From NCBI GenBank assembly GCA_035610835.1, contig CM069452.1:69474919-69538918 (forward strand): 64,000 nucleotides of DNA, in the 5' to 3' direction. The DNA is from Ophiura sarsii. Its lineage: Eukaryota > Echinodermata > Ophiuroidea > Amphilepidida > Ophiuridae. Below the pieces are notes generated by a model that saw only the letters and a program-made list of their open reading frames with translations, had not been told where the DNA came from and made no database searches. Every line of letters begins with the position of its first letter. Positions within the stretch are counted from its first letter, which is position 1. Shown here in pieces: positions 27,501-38,892 of the stretch. The position numbers and the translations under genes are program-made.

Positions 27501-30500
27501 AGGGAACGGCGAGGTATAGGAGGCATAGCAATGTGCAGGAAGGCATACGGAGGTATGGTCAAACATAGGTAGGCATAGGGAGATATGGTCGGGCATGGTC
27601 GGGAACGGGGAGGTATAGGAGGCATAGCAATGTGCAGGAAGGCATACGGAGGTATGGTCAAACATAGGTAGGCATAGGGAGATATGGTCGGGCATGGCCG
27701 GGAACGGGGAGGTATAGGAGGCATAGCAATGTACAGGAAGGCATAGGGAGGTATGGTCAAACATAGGTAGGCATAGGGGGATATGGTCGGGCATGGCCGG
27801 GAACGGGGAGGTATAGGAGGCATAGCAATGTACAGGAAGGCATAGGGAGGTATGGTCAAACATAGGTAGGCATAGGGGGATATGGTCGGGAACGGGGAGG
27901 TATAGGAGGCATAGCAATGTACAGGAAGGCATACGGAGGTATGGTCAAACATAGGTAGGCATAGGGAGATATGGTCGGGCATGGCAGGGAACGGCGAGGT
28001 ATAGGAGGCATAGCAATGTACAGGAAGGCATACGGAGGTATGGTCAAACATAGGTAGGCATAGGGAGATATGGTCGGGCATGGCCGGGAACGGGGAGGTA
28101 TAGGAGGCATAGCAATGTACAAGAAGGCATACGGAGGTATGGTCAAACATAGGTAGGCATAGGGAGATATGGTCGGGAACGGCGAGGTATAGGAGGCTTA
28201 GCAATGTACAGGAAGGCATACGGAGGTATGGTCAAACATAGGTAGGCATAGGGAGATATGGTCGGGCATGGCCGGGAACGGGGAGGTATAGGAGGCATAG
28301 CAAGGTACAGGAAGGCATACGGAGGTATGGTCAAACATAGGTAGGCATAGGGAGATATGGTCGGGCATGGCAGGGAACGGCGAGGTATAGGAGGCATAGC
28401 AATGTACAAGAAGGCATACGGAGGTATGGTCAAACATAGGTAGGCATAGGGAGATATGGTCGGGCATGGCAGGGAACGGCGAGGTATAGGAGGCATAGCA
28501 ATGTACAGGAAGGCATACGGAGGTATGGTCAAACATAGGTAGGCATAGGGAGATATGGTCGGGCATGGTCGGGAACGGGGAGGTATAGGAGGCATAGCAA
28601 TGTGAAGGAACGCATACGGAGGTATGGTCAAACATAGGTAGGCATAGGGAGATATGGTCGGGCATGGCAGGGAACGGCGAGGTATAGGAGGCATAGCAAT
28701 GTACAGGAAGGCATACGGAGGTATGGTCAAACATAGGTAGGCATAGGGAGATATGGTCGGGCATGGCCGGGAACGGGGAGGTATAGGAGGCATAGCAATG
28801 TACAGGAAGGCATAGGGAGGTATGGTCAAACATAGGTAGGCATAGGGAGATATGGTCGGGCATGGCAGGGAACGGCGAGGTATAGGAGGCATAGCAATGT
28901 ACATGAAGGCATACTGAGGTATGGTCAAACATAGGTAGGCATAGGGAGATATGGTCGGGCATGGTCGGGAACGGGGAGGTATAGGAGGCATAGCAATGTG
29001 CAGGAAGGCATAGGGAGGTAATGGTCAAACATAGGTAGGCATAGGGAGATATGGTCGGGCATGGCAGGGAACGGCGAGGTATAGGAGGCATAGCAATGTA
29101 CAGGAAGGCATAGGGAGGTATGGTCAAACATAGGTAGGCATAGGGAGATATGGTCGGGCATGGCAGGGAACGGCGAGGTATAGGAGGCATAGCAATGTAC
29201 AGGAAGGCATACGGAGGTATGGTCAAACATAGGTAGGCATAGGGAGATATGGTCGGGCATGGTCGGGAACGGGGAGGTATAGGAGGCATAGCAATGTGCA
29301 GGAAGGCATAGGGAGGTATGGTCAAACATAGGTAGGCATAGGGAGATATGGTCGGGCATGGCAGGGAACGGCGAGGTATAGGAGGCATAGCAATGTACAG
29401 GAAGGCATACGGAGGTATGGTCAAACATAGGTAGGCATAGGGAGATATGGTCGGGCATGGCAGGGAACGGCGAGGTATAGGAGGCATAGCAATGTACAGG
29501 AAGGCATAGGGAGGTATGGTCAAACATAGGTAGGCATAGGGAGATATGGTCGGGCATGGCAGGGAACGGGGAGGTATAGGAGGCATAGCAATGTACAGGA
29601 AGGCATAGGGAGGTATGGTCAAACATAGGTAGGCATAGGGAGATATGGTCGGGCATGGCAGGGAACGGCGAGGTATAGGAGGCATAGCAATGTACAGGAA
29701 GGCATACGGAGGTATGGTCAAACATAGGTAGGCATAGGGAGATATGATCGGGCATGGCCGGGAACGGGGAGGTATAGGAGGCATAGCAATGTACAGGAAG
29801 GCATAGGGAGGTATGGTCAAACATAGGTAGGCATAGGGAGATATGGTCGGGCATGGCAGGGAACGGCGAGGTATAGGAGGCATAGCAATGTACAGGAAGG
29901 CATACGGAGGTATGGTCAAACATAGGTAGGCATATGGAGATATGGTCGGGCATGGCCGGGAACGGGGAGGTATAGGAGGCATAGCAAGGTACAGGAAGGC
30001 ATACGGAGGTATGGTCAAACATAGGTAGGCATAGGGAGATATGGTCGGGCATGGCAGGGAACGGCGAGGTATAGGAGGCATAGCAATGTGCAGGAAGGCA
30101 TACGGAGGTATGGTCAAACATAGGTAGGCATAGGGAGATATGGTCGGGCATGGTCGGGAACGGGGAGGTATAGGAGGCATAGCAATGTGCAGGAAGGCAT
30201 ACGGAGGTATGGTCAAACATAGGTAGGCATAGGGAGATATGGTCGGGCATGGCCGGGAACGGGGAGGTATAGGAGGCATAGCAATGTACAGGAAGGCATA
30301 GGGAGGTATGGTCAAACATAGGTAGGCATAGGGGGATATGGTCGGGCATGGCCGGGAACGGGGAGGTATAGGAGGCATAGCAATGTACAGGAAGGCATAG
30401 GGAGGTATGGTCAAACATAGGTAGGCATAGGGGGATATGGTCGGGAACGGGGAGGTATAGGAGGCATAGCAATGTACAGGAAGGCATACGGAGGTATGGT

Positions 30501-33500
30501 CAAACATAGGTAGGCATAGGGAGATATGGTCGGGCATGGCAGGGAACGGCGAGGTATAGGAGGCATAGCAATGTACAGGAAGGCATACGGAGGTATGGTC
30601 AAACATAGGTAGGCATAGGGAGATATGGTCGGGCATGGCCGGGAACGGGGAGGTATAGGAGGCATAGCAATGTACAAGAAGGCATACGGAGGTATGGTCA
30701 AACATAGGTAGGCATAGGGAGATATGGTCGGGAACGGCGAGGTATAGGAGGCTTAGCAATGTACAGGAAGGCATACGGAGGTATGGTCAAACATAGGTAG
30801 GCATAGGGAGATATGGTCGGGCATGGCCGGGAACGGGGAGGTATAGGAGGCATAGCAAGGTACAGGAAGGCATACGGAGGTATGGTCAAACATAGGTAGG
30901 CATAGGGAGATATGGTCGGGCATGGCAGGGAACGGCGAGGTATAGGAGGCATAGCAATGTACAAGAAGGCATACGGAGGTATGGTCAAACATAGGTAGGC
31001 ATAGGGAGATATGGTCGGGCATGGCCGGGAACGGGGAGGTATAGGAGGCATAGCAATGTACAGTAAGGCATAGGGAGGTATGGTCAAACATAGGTAGGCA
31101 TAGCGAGATATGGTCGGGCATGGCAGGGAACGGCGAGGTATAGGAGGCATAGCAATATACAGGAAGGCATAGGGAGATATGGTCGGGCATGGCCGGAACG
31201 GGGAGGTATAGGAGGCATAGCAAGGTACAGGAAGGCATAGGGAGGTATGGTCAGACATAGGTAGGCATAGGGAGATATGGTCGGGCATGGCAGGGAACGG
31301 CGAGGTATAGGAGGCATAGCAATGTACAGGAAGGCATACGGAGGTATGGTCAAACATAGGTAGGCATAGGTAGATATGGTCGGGCATGGCCGGGAACGGG
31401 GAGGTATAGGAGGCATAGCAATGTACAGGAAGGCATAGGGAGGTATGGTCAAACATAGGTAGGCATAGGGAGATATGGTCGGGCATGGTCGGGAACGGGG
31501 AGGTATAGGAGGCATAGCAATGTGCAGGAAGGCATACGGAGGTATGGTCAAACATAGGTAGGCATAGGGAGATATGGTCGGGCATGGCAGGGAACGGCGA
31601 GGTATAGGAGGCATAGCAATGTACAGGAAGGCATACGGAGGTATGGTCAAACATAGGTAGGCATAGGGAGATATGATCGGGCATGGCCGGGAACGGGGAG
31701 GTATAGGAGGCATAGCAAGGTACAGGAAGGCATAGGGAGGTATGGTCAGACATAGGTAGGCATAGGGAGATATGGTCGGGCATGGCCGGGAACGGCGAGG
31801 TATAGGAGGCAAAGCAATCTACAGGAAGGCATACGGAGGTATGGTCAAACATAGGTAGGCATAGGGAGATGTGGTCGGGCATGGCCGGGAACGGGGAGGT
31901 ATAGGAGGCATAGCAATGTACAGGAAGGCATAGGGAGGTATGGTCAAACATAGGTAGGCATAGGGAGATATGATCGGGCATGGTCGGGAACGGGGAGGTA
32001 TAGGAGGCATAGCAATGTGCAGGAAGGCATAGGGAGGTAATGGTCAAACATAGGTAGGCATAGGGAGATATGGTCGGGCATAGCAGGGAACGGCGAGGTA
32101 TAGGAGGCATAGCAATGTACAGGAAGGCATAGGGAGGTATGGTCAAACATAGGTAGGCATAGGGAGATATGGTCGGGCATGGCAGGGAACGGCGAGGTAT
32201 AGGAGGCATAGCAATGTACAGGAAGGCATACGGAGGTATGGTCAAACATAGGTAGGCATAGGGAGATATGGTCGGGCATGGCCGGGAACGGGGAGGTATA
32301 GGAGGCATAGCAATGTACAGGAAGGCATAGGGAGGTATGGTCAAACATAGGTAGGCATAGGGAGATATGGTCGGGCATGGCCGGGAACGGGGAGGTATAG
32401 GAGGCATAGCAATGTACAGGAAGGCATAGGGAGGTATGGTCAAACATAGGTAGGCATAGGGAGATATGGTCGGGCATGGCAGGGAACGGCGAGGTATAGG
32501 AGGCATAGCAATGTACAGGAAGGCATACGGAGGTATGGTCAAACATAGGTAGGCATATGGAGATATGGTCGGGCATGGCCGGGAACGGGGAGGTATAGGA
32601 GGCATAGCAAGGTACAGGAAGGCATACGGAGGTATGGTCAAACATAGGTAGGCATAGGGAGATATGGTCGGGCATGGCAGGGAACGGCGAGGTATAGGAG
32701 GCATAGCAATGTGCAGGAAGGCATACGGAGGTATGGTCAAACATAGGTAGGCATAGGGAGATATGATCGGGCATGGCCGGGAACGGGGAGGTATAGGAGG
32801 CATAGCAAGGTACAGGAAGGCATAGGGAGGTATGGTCAGACATAGGTAGGCATAGGGAGATATGGTCGGGCATGGCCGGGAACGGCGAGGTATAGGAGGC
32901 AAAGCAATCTACAGGAAGGCATACGGAGGTATGGTCAAACATAGGTAGGCATAGGGAGATGTGGTCGGGCATGGCCGGGAACGGGGAGGTATAGGAGGCA
33001 TAGCAATGTACAGGAAGGCATAGGGAGGTATGGTCAAACATAGGTAGGCATAGGGAGATATGGTCGGGAACGGCGAGGTATAGGAGGCTTAGCAATGTAC
33101 AGGAAGGCATACGGAGGTATGGTCAAACATAGGTAGGCATAGGGAGATATGGTCGGGCATGGCCGGGAACGGGGAGGTATAGGAGGCATAGCAAGGTACA
33201 GGAAGGCATACGGAGGTATGGTCAAACATAGGTAGGCATAGGGAGATATGGTCGGGCATGGCCGGGAACGGGGAGGTATAGGAGGCATAGCAATGTACAG
33301 GAAGGCATAGGGAGGTATGGTCAAACATAGGTAGGCATAGGGGGATATGGTCGGGCATGGCCGGGAACGGGGAGGTATAGGAGGCATAGCAATGTACAGG
33401 AAGGCATAGGGAGGTATGGTCAAACATAGGTAGGCATAGGGGGATATGGTCGGGGGGAACGGGGAGGTATAGGAGGCATAGCAAGGTACAGGAAGGCATA

Positions 33501-35839
33501 CGGAGGTATGGTCAAACATAGGTAGGCATAGGGAGATATGGTCGGGCATGGCAGGGAACGGCGAGGTATAGGAGGCATAGCAATGTACAAGAAGGCATAC
33601 GGAGGTATGGTCAAACATAGGTAGGCATAGGGAGATATGGTCGGGCATGGCCGGGAACGGGGAGGTATAGGAGGCATAGCAATGTACAGGAAGGCATAGG
33701 GAGGTATGGTCAAACATAGGTAGGCATAGCGAGATATGGTCGGGCATGGCAGGGAACGGCGAGGTATAGGAGGCATAGCAATATACAGGAAGGCATAGGG
33801 AGATATGGTCGGGCATGGCCGGAACGGGGAGGTATAGGAGGCATAGCAAGGTACAGGAAGGCATAGGGAGGTATGGTCAGACATAGGTAGGCATAGGGAG
33901 ATATGGTCGGGCATGGCAGGGAACGGCGAGGTATAGGAGGCATAGCAATGTACAGGAAGGCATACGGAGGTATGGTCAAACATAGGTAGGCATAGGTAGA
34001 TATGGTCGGGCATGGCCGGGAACGGGGAGGTATAGGAGGCATAGCAATGTACAGGAAGGCATAGGGAGGTATGGTCAAACATAGGTAGGCATAGGGAGAT
34101 ATGGTCGGGCATGGTCGGGAACGGGGAGGTATAGGAGGCATAGCAATGTGCAGGAAGGCATACGGAGGTATGGTCAAACATAGGTAGGCATAGGGAGATA
34201 TGGTCGGGCATGGCAGGGAACGGCGAGGTATAGGAGGCATAGCAATGTACAGGAAGGCATACGGAGGTATGGTCAAACATAGGTAGGCATAGGGAGATAT
34301 GGTCGGGCATGGCCGGGAACGGGGAGGTATAGGAGGCATAGCAATGTACAGGAAAGCATACGGAGGTATGGTCAAACATAGGTAGGCATAGAGAGATATG
34401 GTCGGGCATGGCCGGGAACGGGGAGGTATAGGAGGCATAGCAATGTACAGGAAGGCATAGGGAGGTATGGTCAAACATAGGTAGGCATAGGGAGATATGG
34501 CCGGGAACGGGGAGGGATAGGAGGCATAGCAATGTACAGGAAGGCATACGGAGGTATGGTCAAACATAGGTAGGCATAGCTAGGAGATATAGTCGGGCAT
34601 GGCCGGGAACGGGGAGGTATAGGAGGCATAGCAATGTACAGGAAGGCATAGGGAGGTATGGTCAAACATAGGTAGGCATAGGGAGATATGGTCGGGCATG
34701 GCAGGGAACGGCGAGGTATAGGAGGCATAGCAATGTACAGGAAGGCATACGGAGGTATGGTCAAACATAGGTAGGCATAGCTAGGAGATATAGTCGGGCA
34801 TGGCCGGGAACGGGGAGGTATAGGAGGCATAGCAATGTACAGGAAGGCATAGGGAGGTATGGTCAAACATAGGTAGGCATAGGGAGATATGGTCGGGCAT
34901 GGCCGGGAACGGGGAGGTATAGGAGGCATAGCAATGTACAGGAAGGCATAGGGAGGTATGGTCAAACATAGGTAGGCATAGGGAGATATGGTCGGGCATG
35001 GCAGGGAACGGCGAGGTATAGGAGGCTTAGCAATGTACAGGAAGGCATACGGAGGTATGGTCAAACATAGGTAGGCATAGGGAGATATGGTCGGGCATGG
35101 CCGGGAACGGGGAGGTATAGGAGGCATAACAAGGTACAGGAAGGCATACGGAGGTATGGTCAAACATAGGTAGGCATAGGGAGATATGGTCGGGCATGGC
35201 AGGGAACGGCGAGGTATAGGAGGCATAGCAATGTACAGGAAGGCATACGGAGGTATGGTCAAACATAGGTAGGCATAGGGAGATATGGTCGGGCATGGCC
35301 GGGAACGGCCGGGAACGGGGAGGTATAGGAGGCATATCAATGTACAGGAAGGCATAGGGAGGTATGGTCAAACATAGGTAGGCATAGGGGGATATGGTCG
35401 GGCATGGCCGGGAACGGGGAGGTATAGGAAGCATAGCAATGTACAGGAAGGCATAGGGAGGTATGGTCAAACATAGGTAGGCATAGGGAGATATGGTCGG
35501 GTATGGCAGGGAACGGCGAGGTATAGGAGGCATAGCAATGTACAGGAAGGCATAGGGAGGTATGGTCAAACATAGGTAGGCATAGGGGGATATGGTCGGG
35601 CATGGCCGGGAACGGGGAGGTATAGGAGGCATAGCAATGTACAGGAAGGCATAGGGAGGTATGGTCAAACATAGGTAGGCATAGGGAGATATGGTCGGGC
35701 ATGGCAGGGAACGGCGAGGTATAGGAGGCATAGCAATATACAGGAAGGCATAGGGAGATATGGTCGGGCATGGCCGGAACGGGGAGGTATAGGAGGCATA
35801 GCAAGGTACAGGAAGGCATAGGGAGGTATGATCAGACAT

Positions 35840-36377
35840 TTTTTTTGTTTGTATATAAAGCGCAAATGTGAACAATAGCCCAACAGACATTAACAAGGTT
35901 AATGACCAGAGTGATTAAAAATCAAACTGGTAACTCCCGAAAGAGAGCTCTGAAAGGCCAATCAATTGGTTCACTGCAACTCAGAAAATATGCATAAAAC
36001 AAGACACACAAATGGGCAGAGGTTAAAAAATGCCAATGAAAGTGACATAATAATAAGATAAAAGCCCAAACATAGAGAACAACATAATTAAAATATAAAT
36101 TATAGAAAAATAATAATATCTGGAGGTCTGATGGGCATCAAGAGAACCTATACAACAAACATGGGAACTAAATCTACCAGGAGCTGCCTGTTGTCACCTG
36201 TTGGGGCATGACCGTATCACCAGCCCAGCTGGCTACATGCTTTACAGGACCACCATCTCCCCAACCAAGCATTAACCTACACTTAACCCATGACCACCAT
36301 GATATTATATGTATCAGTCGGATGTTGAAAGGACTTGAATGAAGGGTGTCATGAAAGAGTGTGAAGGCTATGACAAG
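35840..36377 (-). other. LINE 3' untranslated region and A tail
   Basis: These 538 bp between the ORF2 stop and the array have no long open frame and a different composition from the satellite. On the minus strand they end with a TATATACAAAC-like stretch and eight A residues. The motif aaagcgc near 35,857 (+ strand) resembles the aagcgcc motifs seen in the LINE-tail remnant at 59,950. I place it as 3' UTR by position. Confidence 0.75.
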
Positions 36378-38892
36378 TTAAGAGTTTGAGAGAAGATGAC
36401 CATGCACACGGCACTTGAAAGCCTGGATTCCAGCTGCTGAAATGTTACCAACAATATCATCTGGAAGACTATTCCATAAGGGAACAGCAGTGTGAATGAA
36501 GCTTCTGTCTAAGCAGCGAGTTCTGGCTGTCGGCAGAGAAAGAGCATGGACTGGCATTGATACGCTCGAACGGGTAGCACGACGTTGGACGTATGGTGCG
36601 GGAAGTAACCCTGCTAGATCTTGTGGGCAGTTGGTAGTATGCATCTTGTACAAGACCGTAGCCGCTGCTACCTGTCGCCTGTGAAGCAGGCTGTCAATTT
36701 TGAGCTGTGAACGAGCAGTAGCTTCATTAACTCCAATGATTCTAAGTGCCTTCTTTTGGATGTTGTCAAGCTGGCTTAGGATGGTGGGTGAAGCGTTCGC
36801 CCAGCTTAGTGAAGCATACTCCATAATGCTGCGGACTTGCGACTTGTAGACAGTAGATCTACCTTTAGCCTCCAGTTTATTTGCAACTTTGCGTAGAGCG
36901 CCAAGCTTTTGACCAGCTTTAGTTGCAATGCCTGAGATGTGCTTTGACCAGGTAAGCTTGCTGTCAATGGTGACGCCCAGGATATCCAGTTCTTTTGTAG
37001 ATGGTAGTTTGCACTCTCCAAAGTAGATGTCAAGTTCAGATGGGGATCTTTTCCTGGAGATTACCATGGTCTTGCATTTGGTAGGCTCAAAGGTCACTTT
37101 CCATTCGTCAGCCCATACTTTCATGTTGCTTAGATCTCTGTTGAGCCTAGCAGCTACTGTGTTGGGATCGGTTGATGACTTAATGGGTGCAAAGAGTGTT
37201 GAGTCGTCGGCATATAGATATAGCTCGTTGTCGCAAACATCTGCAAGGTCATCAATAAAAACAGAGAACAGTAGTGGGCCAAGGATAGATCCTTGTGGAA
37301 CAGAAGCATTTATTGGAGCAGTGTTGGAAGCCTGACCTGACATGACGACGTTGATGGATCTATCAGATAGATAGTTGTCTATCCACGAAAGCAGTCTTCC
37401 AGTAACACCTTTAGCCAACAGTTTCGAGCAGAGTCCGTTATGCCATACCTTGTCGAAAGCTCCTTTAATGTCAAGGGCGATGACACAAACTTCATCGCTT
37501 TGGTCTAGGGAGTGGTTCCACTTCTGTGACAGGATGTTGAGGAGATCAGCTGTGCTGTGGCCTGCTCTAAATCCAAACTGTCTGCTGGAAATCAAGTTAT
37601 TGCTTAGAAGAAAGCGTTGGAGTTGTTTCTGTACTACAGCTTCCATGATCTTGCTGATGTTGCTTAGCAGCGAGATGGGACGATACTTTGTTGGGTCAGC
37701 CTTGGAACCTCTCTTGTGAATTGGAGTGACCGAGGCTATCTTCCATTGGTTTGGAAACACACCATGCTTGAAGCAGAGGTCAAAAAGCCTGCAGAGCGGG
37801 CTGGCGAGCTCAGCACAGCATTCCTTTAGAACCTTGGTTGGGATAAGGTCTGGTCCAGTGGCTTTATCTGGATTGAGGTGTTTTAGGAGTTTTCTCACAT
37901 CCTTAGGTTTGAAGACTATCTTGTCAAAAGACTTGTTTGTTGAAGGATGAACATTTGGGGCCTGGTCTTTAGCACCTTGGAGTCTGCATTTTTCTGCAAA
38001 TGTCTGACAAAAAGCTTCTGCCTTGTCCCTTGCTGTGATGTGGGTAACGTTTTGATGATCGATCACTGGGATCTCAGATCGAGCTGTTCTGCCAGAGAGA
38101 GTGTTGATGATTCTCCACCATTTTTTGCTGCTCAGCGTTTTGTCTGCGAGATCTTTTCTCAATTTGGCGTTGTAAGATCTCCTAGCTTGCTTCTCAGCTT
38201 TGTTGTAGGAATGTCTAGCTTCAGCAAACTTTGCCTTGTTGGCATCAGTTTGATCCTTTTTGGCCTTCTTAAAGAGACGATGCTTCTTTTTGGATGCCCT
38301 ACGGCATTCATCGTTGAACCAAACCTTGTCTCCGGTCCTATTGGTGACTGTCTTACTTGGGATGAACAGGTCGATAGCATCGCAGATGATATTGGTGACA
38401 TTAGAGCAAGCAGTTTCGGGATCTTTCTTTTGGAATACACTTGACCAGTTTGTGGAAGCAAGGTGACCTCGTAATTCCCAATAATCGGCCTTATCGTATC
38501 TCCAGACTTTCCTCCTGTGTGGTTTGTCTCTGTATACTGGAACATCTAAGCACACCAGCACAGGGTTGTGGTCTGAGGTGCCCAGTCTAGCAGATGTGGT
38601 TGATGTTGCTGGCAGATCAGTCATGACAAGATCCAGGATTTGGTCCAATCGAGTGGGTTCTTTGACGATCTGTTGTAATCCTAGAGTGTTAGCTAGTTGA
38701 AGGGTGCGTCGCCCAGCTGCATCAGTGGTGCGACTTCCTAACCAGTCAGTGTGGTGGACATTGAAATCACCGACAAGCATAATTGAGTTGGCTCCAAGTG
38801 TGCTCATTTTTTGAAGAGTGTTTGAGTCCAGGTAGTCGATGACATCACTGCTATCACTAGGTGTTCTATATACAGCGGCAATCAGTAGCTTT
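36378..38892 (-). CDS. LINE ORF2 fragment: partial endonuclease and complete reverse transcriptase
   Basis: About 838 LINE-derived residues are open without a frameshift to the stop at 36,378. The order is: C-terminal part of an APE-type endonuclease (VYRTP, then GDFNVHHTDW near 38,760-38,777 and SDHNPV near 38,565); a linker; a reverse transcriptase with PISLLSN, FGFRAGHST, ALDIKGAFDKVWH, GSILGPLLF and the catalytic YADD (37,203-37,214); then a C-terminal region with the LGVTID and SIMEYASLSWANAS motifs typical of CR1/Jockey ORF2. The N-terminal endonuclease residues are lost, so first-strand target nicking by this copy is not expected. Upstream the frame runs on into satellite DNA as far as 39,569. 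That extension, and the resulting 1,063-codon frame, is accidental, and no native start codon is present. The intact RT suggests a fairly young insertion. Expression is unknown. Confidence 0.88.

Larger units (their letters stand above)
1..35838. repeat. 99-bp purine-rich minisatellite array (main block)
   Basis: Tandem repeats begin at base 1, so the array continues beyond the window, and run unbroken to 35,838, roughly 360 units. The common unit is 99 bp. Frequent variants are 89 bp (loss of 10 bp, often with the marker ggcttagca), 68 bp (loss of 30 bp plus 1 bp), 100 bp (gggaggtaatgg) and 102 bp (catagctagg). The unit divides into about ten degenerate decamers with consensus near RGGYATRGKN, such as aggcataggg, aggtatggtc and aggtatagga. 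The + strand is about 70% purine with strong G-over-C skew. Two linked variant classes (ccgggaacgggg and cagggaacggcg) often alternate, giving a partial 198-bp dimer pattern. Minus-strand frames stay open over long stretches because 99 is divisible by 3 and two frames lack stops; no protein-coding role is claimed. Confidence 0.97.
35840..38892 (-). mobile_element. 5'-truncated CR1/Jockey-type LINE inserted in the satellite
   Basis: A 3.05-kb non-LTR retrotransposon on the minus strand interrupts the array. Its 3' end, at the low coordinate, has a run of eight A (T on the + strand, 35,839-35,846), as expected for target-primed reverse transcription. Its 5' end stops inside the endonuclease domain at about 38,892, so the first part of ORF2, and any ORF1, is missing. 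The satellite reads cagacat on the left and ggtaggcat on the right, so it continues almost exactly in phase, with at most one base lost and no target-site duplication I can recognise. No second copy of this LINE appears in the window, so it inserted after the local amplification of the array, or outside the amplified blocks. Assignment to the CR1/Jockey group rests on the endonuclease-RT layout without RNase H. Confidence 0.9.

Noticed and set aside
1..35838. Array read as a CRISPR locus
   Set aside because: There are no unique spacers; the whole period is repeated, units vary in length, and the surrounding elements are eukaryotic.
35027..35896. 289-codon frame with a non-repeat N-terminus
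   Set aside because: It starts in LINE 3' UTR sequence and runs into satellite across the insertion junction, so it is a chance chimera.
37027..37950. Plus-strand frames opposite the LINE ORF2
   Set aside because: They are antisense shadows of the reverse transcriptase and show no domain of their own.
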